A stretch of 64,000 nt of DNA, from positions 310,001 to 374,000 of the forward strand of contig DIYH01000024.1 in assembly GCA_002435755.1 (NCBI GenBank), in the 5' to 3' direction. How positions within the stretch are numbered: position 1 is the stretch's first letter; each line of letters begins with the position of its first letter. The DNA comes from Flammeovirgaceae bacterium UBA6059. GTDB lineage: Bacteria; Bacteroidota; Bacteroidia; Cytophagales; Cyclobacteriaceae. A program made the translations under genes and the position numbers. Under the pieces are notes generated by a model. That model searched no databases. It had not been told where the DNA came from and saw only the letters and a list, made by a program, of their open reading frames with translations. Below are positions 34,625 through 44,332 of this stretch, one piece after another.

Positions 34625-36831
34625 GAACCACAAGAAGAAGTTTTATCAAGGTGTCAGCATTGGCAGGAGGTGGTTTAATGATGGCTATTTCCGTACCCGG
34701 CTCGGCAGCCTTAAATAGGTTGCTTAAAGAAGGAGAATCACAGCTCAATAACTTCCTTTCGATCGATACTGCCGGAAATATCATTTTTACGCTGACCAAA
34801 CACGAAATGGGGCAAGGGTCAGGTACAGGTCTTCCCATGATACTAGCTGATGAACTTGGTGCAGATTGGTCAAAAATTTCTTTGGTAAGGTCAGCTTACG
34901 ACCCCAAGTTCACCTCCCGAGAGATGGGTACAACAGGAGGTAGCTCTACCATTGATAAGATGTGGGATATACTGCGAACAGCTGGAGCTACCGCGCGAGA
35001 AATGCTCAAGCAAACTGCTGCAAATCGATGGAATGCAAATACAGACGATTTAGTAGTTGATAATGGCGTGATAACAAATCCGTCTACTGATGAATCGTAC
35101 ACTTTTGGAGAGTTGGCTTCAGAAGCTGCGACACTTGATGTACCCGATAATCCTCCTTTGAAGGAACCAAAAGATTATAAATATATTGGCCAGTCAATCA
35201 AAAACCTCATCACGCCGGAAGTGGTTTCCGGTAAGGCCAACTATGGTATCAATGTAGATATCGATGATATGGTCCATGCTTCTATTGAGAGGTGCCCAGT
35301 ATACAAAGGCAGACTTGTTGGCTTTGATGATTCCGAAGCGAGAGAAGTGGCTGGAGTGATTGACGTCATTGCGGTACCCCAAATGACAGGAGTGATAGAA
35401 GAACATCATGTACAGGCAGGTGTGGCAGTGATAGCGCGTAATACCTGGAGTGCAATTAAAGCGCGCAAAAAACTGCGTATCAACTGGGACAATGGTGACA
35501 CCACTGACCAAAATCTCAATGACCTGGCCGCCCGCATGGAACAAAAGGCGCTGGAAACAGAAAAGCCTGTTTTTGAGAAGGGTGATTATGCCAGTCTCAA
35601 GAACCAAGATGGAGTAGAAGTTTTTCAGGCGATTTATGATAATCCCTATCAGGCACATGCACTCATGGAGCCTATCAATGCCACAGCTCATTATAAAGCT
35701 GATCAGTGTGAAGTGTGGGTAGGTACCCAGTCGGGTGAACGAGTTAATAACGAGGTGGTCAAACTAACAGGACTATCCGTTGACCAGATCAAAATCAATG
35801 TGTTCAACTCCGGAGGATCATTTGGACGCAGGTTCTATGCAGATTCGGCCATGGAGGCGGTGTACTTGAGCATGCAGGTACAAAAGCCAGTTAAAGTCAC
35901 CTGGACCAGGGAGGATGAGATCGCTCACGATTATTTCCACCCTTATCAAAAATCGATATTCGAAGCGGTCATCAGTGAAGAGAAAAAAGTGGTGGGCTGG
36001 CACTCAAGTATCTCTCGCACGGAGGGGTATCACTCCGGCTCCCAACCCTGGGAGATACCTTATCATTTTGAAAATATCAGAACATATTTTGAGCAGGAGC
36101 CATCTATCGTACACGTGGGTGCATGGCGTAGCGTAGCTGAACACAGTTCTTCCCTGGGGCGTGAGTCTTTCATTGACGAACTGGCCCTTAAGCTAGGACA
36201 AAACCCTTTGGATTTGAGACTTGCGCTGCTGGATCAACCACTTAATCGAATAGGTACGGACAGTTTCGCTGATAGGGTATACAACTACCAATCCTTACTA
36301 CAGTCTCGTTATTTGGAAGTGCTGCAAACGGTCAAAGAAAAGAGCTGGTATCAGAGCGCCCAGGAGCCGGAGAAAGGTGTGGGTCTTGCTGTCGAAAACT
36401 TTGGAAGGACCGTTTGTGCCCATGTGGTGGAGCTGACAATGAACAATAATACTTACAATGGTTTTGTTATCGATAAAGTTAGAAGCGTTGTGCATTGCGG
36501 TACTGTAGTAAATCCGCATTTTGGTAGAGGACAGATAGAAGGTAGTATCATCTTCGCCCTATCAGCACTACAATATGGCGGTGTAGAAGTCGAGAGGGGA
36601 AGAGTTATGCGCAGCAACTTTCATGACAATAGGCTAGTGCGTATCGATGAGGTACCGGATATGGAGGTTCACTTTGTACCTAGTAATGACCCACCTAACG
36701 GTCTTGGTGAGCCAGGAACCCCGCCATTGGCACCTGCTGTATTAAACGCTTTGTATGCCGCCTCCGGGGTGCGTGTGCGAAAGATCCCTGTACTCAAAGA
36801 GGACCTTGTCCGGGAGCCTCAGGCTGTGTAG
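34621..36831 (+). CDS. Molybdopterin-binding large subunit, IorB-like aldehyde/N-heterocycle dehydrogenase
   Basis: A 736-residue large subunit of the IorB (isoquinoline 1-oxidoreductase beta) group of xanthine-oxidase-type enzymes, which hydroxylate N-heterocycles or oxidise aldehydes using water. It begins with a Tat signal (TTRRSFIKVSALAGGGLMM), so it is exported folded to the periplasm. Molybdopterin-contact segments include GGSFGRRFYADSAMEAVYLS and the catalytic Glu in LGEPGTPPLAPAVLNAL. The start ATG overlaps the small-subunit stop. The physiological substrate is unknown. No cofactor-maturation (XdhC-like) gene is in the window. Confidence 0.92.
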   Translation: MRTTRRSFIKVSALAGGGLMMAISVPGSAALNRLLKEGESQLNNFLSIDTAGNIIFTLTKHEMGQGSGTGLPMILADELGADWSKISLVRSAYDPKFTSREMGTTGGSSTIDKMWDILRTAGATAREMLKQTAANRWNANTDDLVVDNGVITNPSTDESYTFGELASEAATLDVPDNPPLKEPKDYKYIGQSIKNLITPEVVSGKANYGINVDIDDMVHASIERCPVYKGRLVGFDDSEAREVAGVIDVIAVPQMTGVIEEHHVQAGVAVIARNTWSAIKARKKLRINWDNGDTTDQNLNDLAARMEQKALETEKPVFEKGDYASLKNQDGVEVFQAIYDNPYQAHALMEPINATAHYKADQCEVWVGTQSGERVNNEVVKLTGLSVDQIKINVFNSGGSFGRRFYADSAMEAVYLSMQVQKPVKVTWTREDEIAHDYFHPYQKSIFEAVISEEKKVVGWHSSISRTEGYHSGSQPWEIPYHFENIRTYFEQEPSIVHVGAWRSVAEHSSSLGRESFIDELALKLGQNPLDLRLALLDQPLNRIGTDSFADRVYNYQSLLQSRYLEVLQTVKEKSWYQSAQEPEKGVGLAVENFGRTVCAHVVELTMNNNTYNGFVIDKVRSVVHCGTVVNPHFGRGQIEGSIIFALSALQYGGVEVERGRVMRSNFHDNRLVRIDEVPDMEVHFVPSNDPPNGLGEPGTPPLAPAVLNALYAASGVRVRKIPVLKEDLVREPQAV

Positions 36832-36985
36832 ACGCTTAGTTAATGGGCTTTTACTACTGTTGAGATAGTATTATCTAGTAGGAAATATCCTTATTCTTGA
36901 GCTGTAAAGTGCTAAGACTGATAATCTTAAGGTTGATTGATAGTAAAAAAGTGTAGTTTTATGTGGCAGCTATGTGTTTACTATA

Positions 36986-38800
36986 ATGAAGCCACTAAAA
37001 GTCGGCCTTACCCTTTGTCTTTGGGTACTTCTACACACCTCTACATTAGCGCAAAGGCTGGACACGGTCTCCTTGAACCTGGGTTTTAGCTTTCAATTTC
37101 AATTTGCCGGGTATATAGCCGCTTACGAGAAGGGTTACTATGAAGATGTCGGACTTGAAATCGCTTTCTACAATGGTATTGGAGCACCATTTATTGATAT
37201 AGATACACTCAAGTCATTTGACTACTTTATAGGAACTGGTAGCCAGTTACTTGGTCTTGATAGACGCAATGAGTTGGTCCTTGTAGCGCCAATTTTTCAA
37301 CACTCACCGCTTACTTTGGTAGCACGTAAGGATCTAGGTGTCAACTATCTCTCTGACCTTGCAGGGCGTAAAATAGGGACAGGTGCCGAGAATATGGCAA
37401 TGCTGATCAGCGCAGGTGTTGATATTGATTCGGTCGATAATATCGGGCCTACCTCCCAAAAGTACATGTTAGAGACTGGTGAGCTGCACGCCGTTTCCAG
37501 ATATCTCCTTGATTCACCGCTGGATGATGATAAGTACATTTCCTTTAAGCCATTGGAGTATGGTGTGGATTTCTATGGTGAATGCCTTGTTACACATCGA
37601 GAAGAGCTGCAATTACACCCCGAGCGGATAGAGAACATGTATGCTGCCACACTTAAAGGATGGCAGTATGCGATTGATCATCCTGCGGAAATCATTGATA
37701 TCATTAGGACCAAGTATAACCCAAACCTCACTTTAGAGGCACTACAGCGAGAGGCAGACATGGTCATCAATTCATTGGTGTTGCCTAACCTTTTCCCGAT
37801 AGGGTATAACACAAAGTCTAAATGGGTGAATATGGAAGAAATATCCAGGCAGTTTGGGATTATTGAAGGTACCACAAATTGGGATACTTTTCTGTATTCC
37901 GAAGTGAGATCAAGGAGACAGGTGGTCAGCGAAGACTTGTTGCAAACGTTGAGGATAGCCGTTGTTGCTATTATGATCATAGCAGTGGTGTTGACTGTTT
38001 ACAGTGTGATGCTCCGGCGGGCAGTCAGCAAACGAACGGTGCAGTTAACAGCTGCTAATTCTGATATTCAAAACAAAAATGAACGGCTGGCGGAGCAAGC
38101 CCAGGAGTTGGAAGAACTCAACTCTTTCAAAAATAAGATGCTGGCAGTGATCTCACATGATGTAAAAGGGCCTCTATCTAATATGGAAGGACTCATACAT
38201 TTGGTTAAAACTTCTGATTTGACCGAGAATGAGTTCATGACTTTGATTGATGAACTCCATGGAAAGGTGAAGGAAGTTTCTGGTTTCTTACTGAATATCC
38301 TGATGTGGGCAAAAAGTCAGCTTTATGGTTTTTCCTCAGCACCGGAGTACATCGACCCAAAGAAGATGCTTGATAAGACAGTAGCAGTGTTCCAACCTGA
38401 AATTGACAAGAAGAACCTCCGTGTGGTCAATACCCTGTCTCCTGAAGTAACGGTCTTTGCAGACCCTTCACTTGCCGAGCTGATATTTCGAAACCTGCTC
38501 GCTAATGCTATCAAGTTCAGTTATGAAAACACTCATATAGTAGTTAATGGTATTCCGGAGGGGATCTATTTGAAAGTAACCATTACTGATGAAGGAATAG
38601 GTATTAGTGATGATAGACAGGAGAAGTTGCTCAAAGGTGCGGTCCAGAGTCTTAAGGCCAACAGCAGTGAGATGAGTACAGGGCTGGGGCTAATGCTATG
38701 TAAGGAGTTTGTCGACCTTCACCAGGGAAAAATGGGTGTTGATAGTAAAGAAGGTAAAGGAACCAGTGTTTGGTTCACGCTTCCTCTGACGAGTGCTTAG
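36986..38800 (+). CDS. NMT1-domain periplasmic-sensor histidine kinase
   Basis: A 604-residue hybrid. After a signal peptide (about 1-22) comes an NMT1/THI5-like periplasmic solute-binding domain (about 25-265; LGFSFQFQFAGYIAAYEKGYYEDVGLEIAFYNG and LSDLAGRKIGTGAENM), then a membrane helix (about 320-342), a coiled coil, a HisKA domain with the phosphoacceptor in AVISHDVKGPLSN, and a HATPase domain with N, G1 and G2 boxes (NLLANAIKFS, DEGIGISD, STGLGLMLC). NMT1 domains are known from the thiamine-pyrimidine and sulfonate ABC binding proteins, so it may sense a small N-heterocycle. No response regulator follows. I start at ATG 36986; a GTG at 36974 is possible. Confidence 0.9.
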   Translation: MKPLKVGLTLCLWVLLHTSTLAQRLDTVSLNLGFSFQFQFAGYIAAYEKGYYEDVGLEIAFYNGIGAPFIDIDTLKSFDYFIGTGSQLLGLDRRNELVLVAPIFQHSPLTLVARKDLGVNYLSDLAGRKIGTGAENMAMLISAGVDIDSVDNIGPTSQKYMLETGELHAVSRYLLDSPLDDDKYISFKPLEYGVDFYGECLVTHREELQLHPERIENMYAATLKGWQYAIDHPAEIIDIIRTKYNPNLTLEALQREADMVINSLVLPNLFPIGYNTKSKWVNMEEISRQFGIIEGTTNWDTFLYSEVRSRRQVVSEDLLQTLRIAVVAIMIIAVVLTVYSVMLRRAVSKRTVQLTAANSDIQNKNERLAEQAQELEELNSFKNKMLAVISHDVKGPLSNMEGLIHLVKTSDLTENEFMTLIDELHGKVKEVSGFLLNILMWAKSQLYGFSSAPEYIDPKKMLDKTVAVFQPEIDKKNLRVVNTLSPEVTVFADPSLAELIFRNLLANAIKFSYENTHIVVNGIPEGIYLKVTITDEGIGISDDRQEKLLKGAVQSLKANSSEMSTGLGLMLCKEFVDLHQGKMGVDSKEGKGTSVWFTLPLTSA

Positions 38801-40257
38801 TCAATTTTTTGGATTCGATTCCCAAGCAGTGCGTCTAACTTGGATCTGTCGAAGTACCTGCCGTCCTTAATGACACCCCTGACATCTTGAGTGTTGCTGA
38901 TGTCCTCAAGCGGATTAGCTCCCAAAATCACCATATCGGCCAGGTACCCTTCTTTGATGAGGCCTAACTCATGTTGCATGTCAAAGTACTCCGCTGGTCG
39001 TATGGTGGCAGCTGCCAGTGCGTCGCGTTCACTAAGCCCGGCGTTGACCAAAAACTGCAGCTCTTTGTGAAGACTAAAACCGGGTGTCAATAAAAAGATG
39101 GGAGTATCAGTACCTGCAAGGATTTTCACATTGCGATCAGCCAAATACTTGACAAGCGAATAGCAGAATCTTGCATACTCGAGGTTCTCTGTAGAGGCCT
39201 CCGAGTTGCTGAGAGAATTAGCGTTTGCGAGCCAGATTGCCTTTGTTGATTCCGATAGGCTATTGAAAGTCTCTAGCCACTCTTCTTCATTCCATAAGGC
39301 ATGCATCCGAGCTCCGGCTATGCCAAGTGTCGGTATTTGTACCGTATTATTAGTGGCGAGTACTTCTGCAATTCTTTCAAGCTTTGTGGAGTCTATATTT
39401 CGTACTGCCTCGATCCGTTGGGTCTGGTGTATGCTCTGTCTTAGCGCACTCCCAGGAGTGTCTAAACCTTTCGCCAGAAGTTTGCGCCTTTCCTCCAACA
39501 GTTGTGTAGCATTGGTGGCCGCAGACATTTCAATATTCCTAAAATGTTCCATACTGCTCAGGCCGGCGTTGGAAGCGCTGACGACATCCATACTTAGAGG
39601 CACATGCCCGGTAACAGGGAGTCCTTTTTCTTGTGCTATCGTCAGAATAGCCTCATATATCTCGGGTTCAAGCATTTCATAGGCTTTGAGTAAGTCCACT
39701 CCGGCGGCCTCTAGTTTTTCGACCATCTCCCTTGCTAACCCTGGGCTGTTGATACCCACACCAATTTCAGGGTTGAATGGTCCGCTTCCATCATATACTA
39801 CAGTCTTGCCATCCAGGAGTGGCCCGGCCCACATTACCCTTGGGTATCTTTGCGGATCACCCTCTGCTTGTTCTATCAGCGGCAACATTTTCTCAATGAG
39901 TCCTCCGGTATCTCTGATACTTGTAATACCATTGGCAATGAAGAGGTCATACATTGATGGAGTGACCAGAGAATCAAAAGTCAGATGCACGTGAAAATCC
40001 CATAGACCTGGTATCAGGTATTTGTCCTGCCCATTGACTGTTACTGTGTTGTCCCCAATGTTTATATGCCTCCCAATCCTTACAATTCTGTTGTCCTTTA
40101 TCAACACTGTCATTTGTACTAATGGATCCTGAGTCGGATTGATCACAGTGATGTTAGTAATAGCAAGGTCAGCCTCGATAGGCATAGGTTTTTGTTCACA
40201 AGCATGATAAAAGCAGGTGAATGCTATAAATATCCTTAGGAGAAAGTGTGATTTCAT
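38797..40257 (-). CDS. Amidohydrolase-family lipoprotein
   Basis: A 486-residue lipoprotein (lipobox YHAC, Cys20) of the imidazolonepropionase-like amidohydrolase group. HxH is in GLWDFHVHLTF; later ligands fit PVTGHVPLS and SSMEHFRNIE, and the catalytic Asp is in ILAGTDTPIFLL. The C-terminal sandwich ends GYLADMVILGANPLEDISNTQDVRGVIKDGRYF. The gene runs opposite to the histidine kinase gene and their 3' ends overlap by 4 nt. It follows the D-aminoacylase-like gene by 12 nt, so the two are probably one operon for hydrolysis of modified amino acids or peptides. Confidence 0.9.
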   Translation of the reverse strand: MKSHFLLRIFIAFTCFYHACEQKPMPIEADLAITNITVINPTQDPLVQMTVLIKDNRIVRIGRHINIGDNTVTVNGQDKYLIPGLWDFHVHLTFDSLVTPSMYDLFIANGITSIRDTGGLIEKMLPLIEQAEGDPQRYPRVMWAGPLLDGKTVVYDGSGPFNPEIGVGINSPGLAREMVEKLEAAGVDLLKAYEMLEPEIYEAILTIAQEKGLPVTGHVPLSMDVVSASNAGLSSMEHFRNIEMSAATNATQLLEERRKLLAKGLDTPGSALRQSIHQTQRIEAVRNIDSTKLERIAEVLATNNTVQIPTLGIAGARMHALWNEEEWLETFNSLSESTKAIWLANANSLSNSEASTENLEYARFCYSLVKYLADRNVKILAGTDTPIFLLTPGFSLHKELQFLVNAGLSERDALAAATIRPAEYFDMQHELGLIKEGYLADMVILGANPLEDISNTQDVRGVIKDGRYFDRSKLDALLGNRIQKID

Positions 40258-40269
40258 CGAACTAGCAGA

Positions 40270-41940
40270 TCATTGCTGGTAGCCAGGTCCTCTCACTGCC
40301 CTACCTGGGAATGCCCCTGTGTGTTCTCCATTAGATAGGACCTGCTCTCCATTGACGAATACATGCACCATCCCTTCGCTATATTGATGTGGCTCTTGGA
40401 AAGTAGCCTTATCTTGAATTCTCACTGGGTCAAAAATCGCAAGATCAGCAAAGTAGCCAGATGCCAGCTTACCTCTTCTTTTGATTTTCAGATTTGTGGC
40501 GGGCAATAATGTTAATTTGTGAATCGCTTCTTCCATTGGGATCACCTGCTCGTCCCTGACATACTTACCAAGTAGTCTGGCGAAGTTGCCATAAGCGCGG
40601 GGGTGCGTACTTGTTTTGATAAAGACACCTTCGGCAGCTAGAGAACCTGCATCAGAACCAAAACTCATCCACGGAATCTGGATTTTCTTCTTAACATTTT
40701 CTTCGGTCATCATAAAATAGACCGTACCGACCCGACTGCCGTCTGCATTCACAAGATCCATCATAGTTTCGATTGGATCTTTACCAAGGATTTCCGCTGC
40801 TTCAGCTAGCGTTTTTCCGGTCAGGAAACGAAGGGAATCATTCTTGAATCCAACCAATACGATATTATCCGGTGATCCTGCTCCGAGGTAAAGGTTTTCC
40901 CAATCGTCACTCGGTGTAGAGATTTCTTTTTTCAATCGTGCCCTGATGGCCGGGTCAGCTAGCCTATTGGCCCAGGCTGCATAACCTCCGGCTTGTACCC
41001 AGGGTGGCATAGCGGCATTAAGACCAGTTGCACCTGCGGTATAGTTGTACATATTGGCAGTGATGTTAAGGCCAGCCTCACGTGCCGAGTCGACTTTTGC
41101 AATCACCTGATCCATTTTCTCCCAATTCTCGCTTCCGGCAGCTTTGAGATGATAAATCTCGGCATCTATTCCTGATTCATTGGCGATCCTAAGCAGCTCG
41201 TCTACACTATCAAGAAGGCGATTACCTTCACTGCGCATGTGTGAGATGTACATCCCGTCATACTCAGCAGCCACTTCACAAAGCGCAATCAATTCTTCAG
41301 TACTGGAATAAAAAGCAGGTGCATAGATGAGTGAGCTCCCGATACCCAATGCTCCTTCCTCCATAGCTTGTCTTACCAGAATACGCATGCTATCCAGTTC
41401 TGCACTAGTAGGTGGCCTATCAGCTCTGCCTATTTGATGTATCCTTAGCGTTGTTGCGCCAACAAATGATGCCACATTTGGTGTGATACCTTTGTGTTCA
41501 AGATATTCAAGGTATTCACCTAGTGTGGTCCACTTGACATCATACTTGATTTCACCCTGATCTTCTTTTTGATCCTTACGCATTGATTCCGATAGGGGTC
41601 CCATAGACCAACCCTCTCCGAAAACCTCAAGTGTCACACCTTGCTTGATGTCGCCCATAGATCGACCGTCTTCGATAAGACTCTCAATCGCCCAGCTCAG
41701 CATATTGATGAAGCCCGGGGCGACTATTAGTCCATTCGCATCAATGGTTTTTGTTGCTGTGGCGGAGGACAGGTCTCCAATGAAGGCAATGGTGTCAGCA
41801 TTGATGCCTACATCAGTAGTGATACCAGGCTGTCCTGTGCCATTGTATACCTTACCATTGCGAATGAGGATATCGAAGGACTGCTGCTCTATACATGAAA
41901 AGAAGACTAAAGAGAGGAGAAGTAGGGGTGGTTTGGTCAT
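40270..41940 (-). CDS. N-acyl-D-amino-acid deacylase-like lipoprotein
   Basis: A 556-residue lipoprotein (lipobox FFSC, Cys16) of the D-aminoacylase branch of amidohydrolases. The N-terminal sandwich begins FDILIRNGKVYNGTGQPG and the C-terminal one ends GYFADLAIFDPVRIQDKATF...HTGAFPGRAVRGPGYQ. Other ligands are visible in MYISHMRSEG, AEIYHLKAAG and MSFGSDAGSL. Strikingly, the first metal motif, normally APGFIDxHxH, is APGFINMLSWAIES, so both HxH histidines are missing. I believe this is shared by a subfamily with the LSWA..ESLIEDGRS motif, which may work with a single metal like other D-aminoacylases. It is upstream of the second amidohydrolase (12 nt gap). Confidence 0.85.
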   Translation of the reverse strand: MTKPPLLLLSLVFFSCIEQQSFDILIRNGKVYNGTGQPGITTDVGINADTIAFIGDLSSATATKTIDANGLIVAPGFINMLSWAIESLIEDGRSMGDIKQGVTLEVFGEGWSMGPLSESMRKDQKEDQGEIKYDVKWTTLGEYLEYLEHKGITPNVASFVGATTLRIHQIGRADRPPTSAELDSMRILVRQAMEEGALGIGSSLIYAPAFYSSTEELIALCEVAAEYDGMYISHMRSEGNRLLDSVDELLRIANESGIDAEIYHLKAAGSENWEKMDQVIAKVDSAREAGLNITANMYNYTAGATGLNAAMPPWVQAGGYAAWANRLADPAIRARLKKEISTPSDDWENLYLGAGSPDNIVLVGFKNDSLRFLTGKTLAEAAEILGKDPIETMMDLVNADGSRVGTVYFMMTEENVKKKIQIPWMSFGSDAGSLAAEGVFIKTSTHPRAYGNFARLLGKYVRDEQVIPMEEAIHKLTLLPATNLKIKRRGKLASGYFADLAIFDPVRIQDKATFQEPHQYSEGMVHVFVNGEQVLSNGEHTGAFPGRAVRGPGYQQ

Positions 41941-42094
41941 GGTAGATAGTAATGGTTAAGATGAATATAAAAAAATCGAACCTAAAGTGTTGGAGATATT
42001 GCAAGTAACGGCCTGTTTTTTAAGAAAATGGAAAAAATCAAGATGAATCTTGAAAGAGCGAATTATCCAGATAATCTTTGATCCATCTAATCCT

Positions 42095-43288
42095 ATGAAC
42101 TTGACTACACAAGACTTACTCGACATAGATAAGGCGCATTCGCTTCCAACTTTTAGACGATTTCCTGTAGCATTTGATCGTGCCAGCGGTGCTAAGGTCT
42201 GGGACCTGAATGGAAAAGAATATATTGACCTTCTGGCAGGGATAGCTGTACATAACGTAGGCCATTGCCATCCCAAGGTAGTAGCTGCGATTGCTGAGCA
42301 ATCCAGCCAGCTAATGCACATTTCTAATTTCTTTGTTAACAGGCCTCAAATTGCATTGACTCAGAAGCTCATTACACTTTCCAAACTGCAATATGTCTTT
42401 TTAAGCAACAGTGGTGCGGAAGCGGTAGAAGGTGCGATGAAGGTCGCGAGAAAGTATGCAAGTAAGAACGGACGTGGTGGTACGATCATTACCATGAAAA
42501 ATGCTTTTCACGGTAGGACCATGTCCACTGTTGCGGCCACTGGTAAAAAGGCGATGATGGTGGGATTTGATCCAATCCCGTCCGGCTATAAGCATGTACC
42601 TTTTAATGATTTTGAAGCACTGGAATCTGCGATAGATCAAGATGTCGCAGGGATCATGCTTGAACCTGTACAGGGCGAGGGGGGAATCAATGTCGCAGAC
42701 AAAACCTACTTGGAAAAGGTCAGGGCATTATGTGACAAGGAAAATATCGTTTTGATACTGGACGAAATCCAATGTGGAATGGGCCGAACAGGTAGGATGT
42801 TTGCTCATCAGCATTTTGATATACAACCCGATGTGATGCCACTCGCAAAGGCGCTTGGAGGAGGATTTCCAATTGGAGCGGTACTTGCCAGTGAGCGTGT
42901 GGGATCAGCCATTGATCCCGGAGACCATGGTACGACCTTCGGTGGTAACCCTTTGGCAGCCGCTACTGCTCTGGCCACTATTGAAGTACTTGAGGAAGAA
43001 GCTCTACCACAGAAAGCAGCTAAAACAGGGGCTTGGCTAAAAACACGGTTATCTGAGAGATTGGATAAACATCCATTGGTAAGGGAAATCAGGGGATTAG
43101 GACTTATGATCGGGATAGAGCTCACTATCGAAGCTAAACCCCTGGTTTTGAAAATGCTTGAGCGCGGCATCATCGCCAACGCTACTGCTGTGAATACTAT
43201 CCGGATTGTGCCACCATTAAACATCGGTAAGGAAGAGTTGATGAAGGCACTGGATGTTTTGGAATCTGTTTTGGAAGAGACAAAATAA
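42095..43288 (+). CDS. argD: Acetylornithine/succinylornithine aminotransferase
   Basis: A 397-residue class III PLP aminotransferase, converting N-acyl-glutamate semialdehyde and glutamate to N-acylornithine in arginine synthesis. Seen: VWDLNGKEYIDLLAGIAVHNVGHCHPKV, the PLP-phosphate loop SNSGAEAVEGAMKVARKYA, VLILDEIQCGMGRTG, and the PLP lysine in LAKALGGGFPIGA. I start it at the ATG at 42095, matching family length; a longer frame exists. It is 14 kb from the main arginine operon and followed by its own terminator, so it is regulated separately. Confidence 0.88.
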   Translation: MNLTTQDLLDIDKAHSLPTFRRFPVAFDRASGAKVWDLNGKEYIDLLAGIAVHNVGHCHPKVVAAIAEQSSQLMHISNFFVNRPQIALTQKLITLSKLQYVFLSNSGAEAVEGAMKVARKYASKNGRGGTIITMKNAFHGRTMSTVAATGKKAMMVGFDPIPSGYKHVPFNDFEALESAIDQDVAGIMLEPVQGEGGINVADKTYLEKVRALCDKENIVLILDEIQCGMGRTGRMFAHQHFDIQPDVMPLAKALGGGFPIGAVLASERVGSAIDPGDHGTTFGGNPLAAATALATIEVLEEEALPQKAAKTGAWLKTRLSERLDKHPLVREIRGLGLMIGIELTIEAKPLVLKMLERGIIANATAVNTIRIVPPLNIGKEELMKALDVLESVLEETK

Positions 43289-43314
43289 AAGCCATCTGAA
43301 GAGGATGGCTTTTT
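43288..43314 (+). terminator. Rho-independent terminator after argD
   Basis: AAGCCATC and GATGGCTT form an 8-bp stem with a 7-nt loop (TGAAGAG), followed by a T run, starting at the last base of the argD stop codon. Confidence 0.85.
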
Positions 43315-43589
43315 GCAAACTAATATGAAGTATGAAGAATATTCGGTCGGCGTTTTGCTATCTGGCTAGCAACCTACTCTCGCGTGTTCGGATTGGAGAA
43401 TGGAGGTATTTGCCACTTTGCTTTACCTTTTTCCTTGCTCCTTTTAGAGAGTGGTAACCCGCGTCTTCGTCGTTAACAACGGATAGTAGTATGATCATTA
43501 TTGATAGCATTACTATTATTAACGACTCATGCGTCAAAAAGTTCAATGGACCAGCACTTTTTTCTTGAAATTTTGGAGTTAGGTTTAAG

Positions 43590-44282
43590 TTAGTTCTCAA
43601 CCTGCTTGACAAATCCATCCCAACCCTGACTTTTAAGCCTTTTCTGTTCGCGTTGAGCATTTGATTTATCGGTGTAGAGTCCATAGTAGAGCCGATATGT
43701 CATCTTGTTACTAACCCTTACCTCCTGCACTCTTATCCCTTTCAAAGTTGATGCTCTTTCATGAGCCGCGTTCTTATCTTGGTAGCTGGCCAATTGAATG
43801 GTATAATGTGGTACTTTGAGATCTTTGATCTCGGCATTCTGCAAGGCATTCTTTGATGCATAAAGCTTGACGCGAGCAGTTCCCGGACCAATCATGTCCA
43901 ACTGCTTGGCGGCACCTTTGGACAAGTCGATGATCCGGTTTTTCGCATACGGGCCTCTGTCATTGATCCGTACTGTTATCGATCGACTATTATCTATGTT
44001 TACCACTTTTACTTTAGTATCGAATGGAAGTGTGCGATGTGCCGCCGTGAGCCCATTCATGTTATACACCTCACCATTGGCGGTAGCTTTTCCGTGGAAG
44101 TTAGGTCCGTACCAGCTAGCAATACCCGTTTCGATGAGTTGGAGGTTGGATGAAGTTGGCTGGGAGGTTTTGCAGCCAGAGGCAATTCCTAGATAGAGAG
44201 AAAAAAGAATTTTTATACATATGCCTTGTTTCGATATACTCCAAGTAGTTGTAGAATTGAACGATCTATAAAAGTGATGCAT
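43590..44282 (-). CDS. rlpA: RlpA-like DPBB and SPOR-domain lipoprotein
   Basis: A 230-residue lipoprotein (lipobox IASGC, Cys37) with a double-psi beta-barrel domain (about 52-140; TGIASWYGPNFHGKATANGEVYNMNGLTAAHRTLPFDTKVKV, INDRGPYAKNRIIDLSKGAA) and a C-terminal SPOR domain (about 155-230; YTIQLASYQDKNAAHERASTLKG). RlpA proteins are septal; the barrel can cleave denuded glycan strands and SPOR binds them. The signal has a long pre-region of about 20 residues and no better start is available. Confidence 0.9.
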   Translation of the reverse strand: MHHFYRSFNSTTTWSISKQGICIKILFSLYLGIASGCKTSQPTSSNLQLIETGIASWYGPNFHGKATANGEVYNMNGLTAAHRTLPFDTKVKVVNIDNSRSITVRINDRGPYAKNRIIDLSKGAAKQLDMIGPGTARVKLYASKNALQNAEIKDLKVPHYTIQLASYQDKNAAHERASTLKGIRVQEVRVSNKMTYRLYYGLYTDKSNAQREQKRLKSQGWDGFVKQVEN

Positions 44283-44332
44283 TATTTATGTGTTATTTTT
44301 ACCTCAATAATCTATTGAAGTGATGGTTAAGG

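Noticed and set aside
43358..43684. Minus-strand open frame with a hydrophobic stretch after rlpA
   Set aside because: It overlaps the rlpA coding end by 95 nt, has no family similarity that I can see and no start consistent with a real gene in the gap. It is probably chance.
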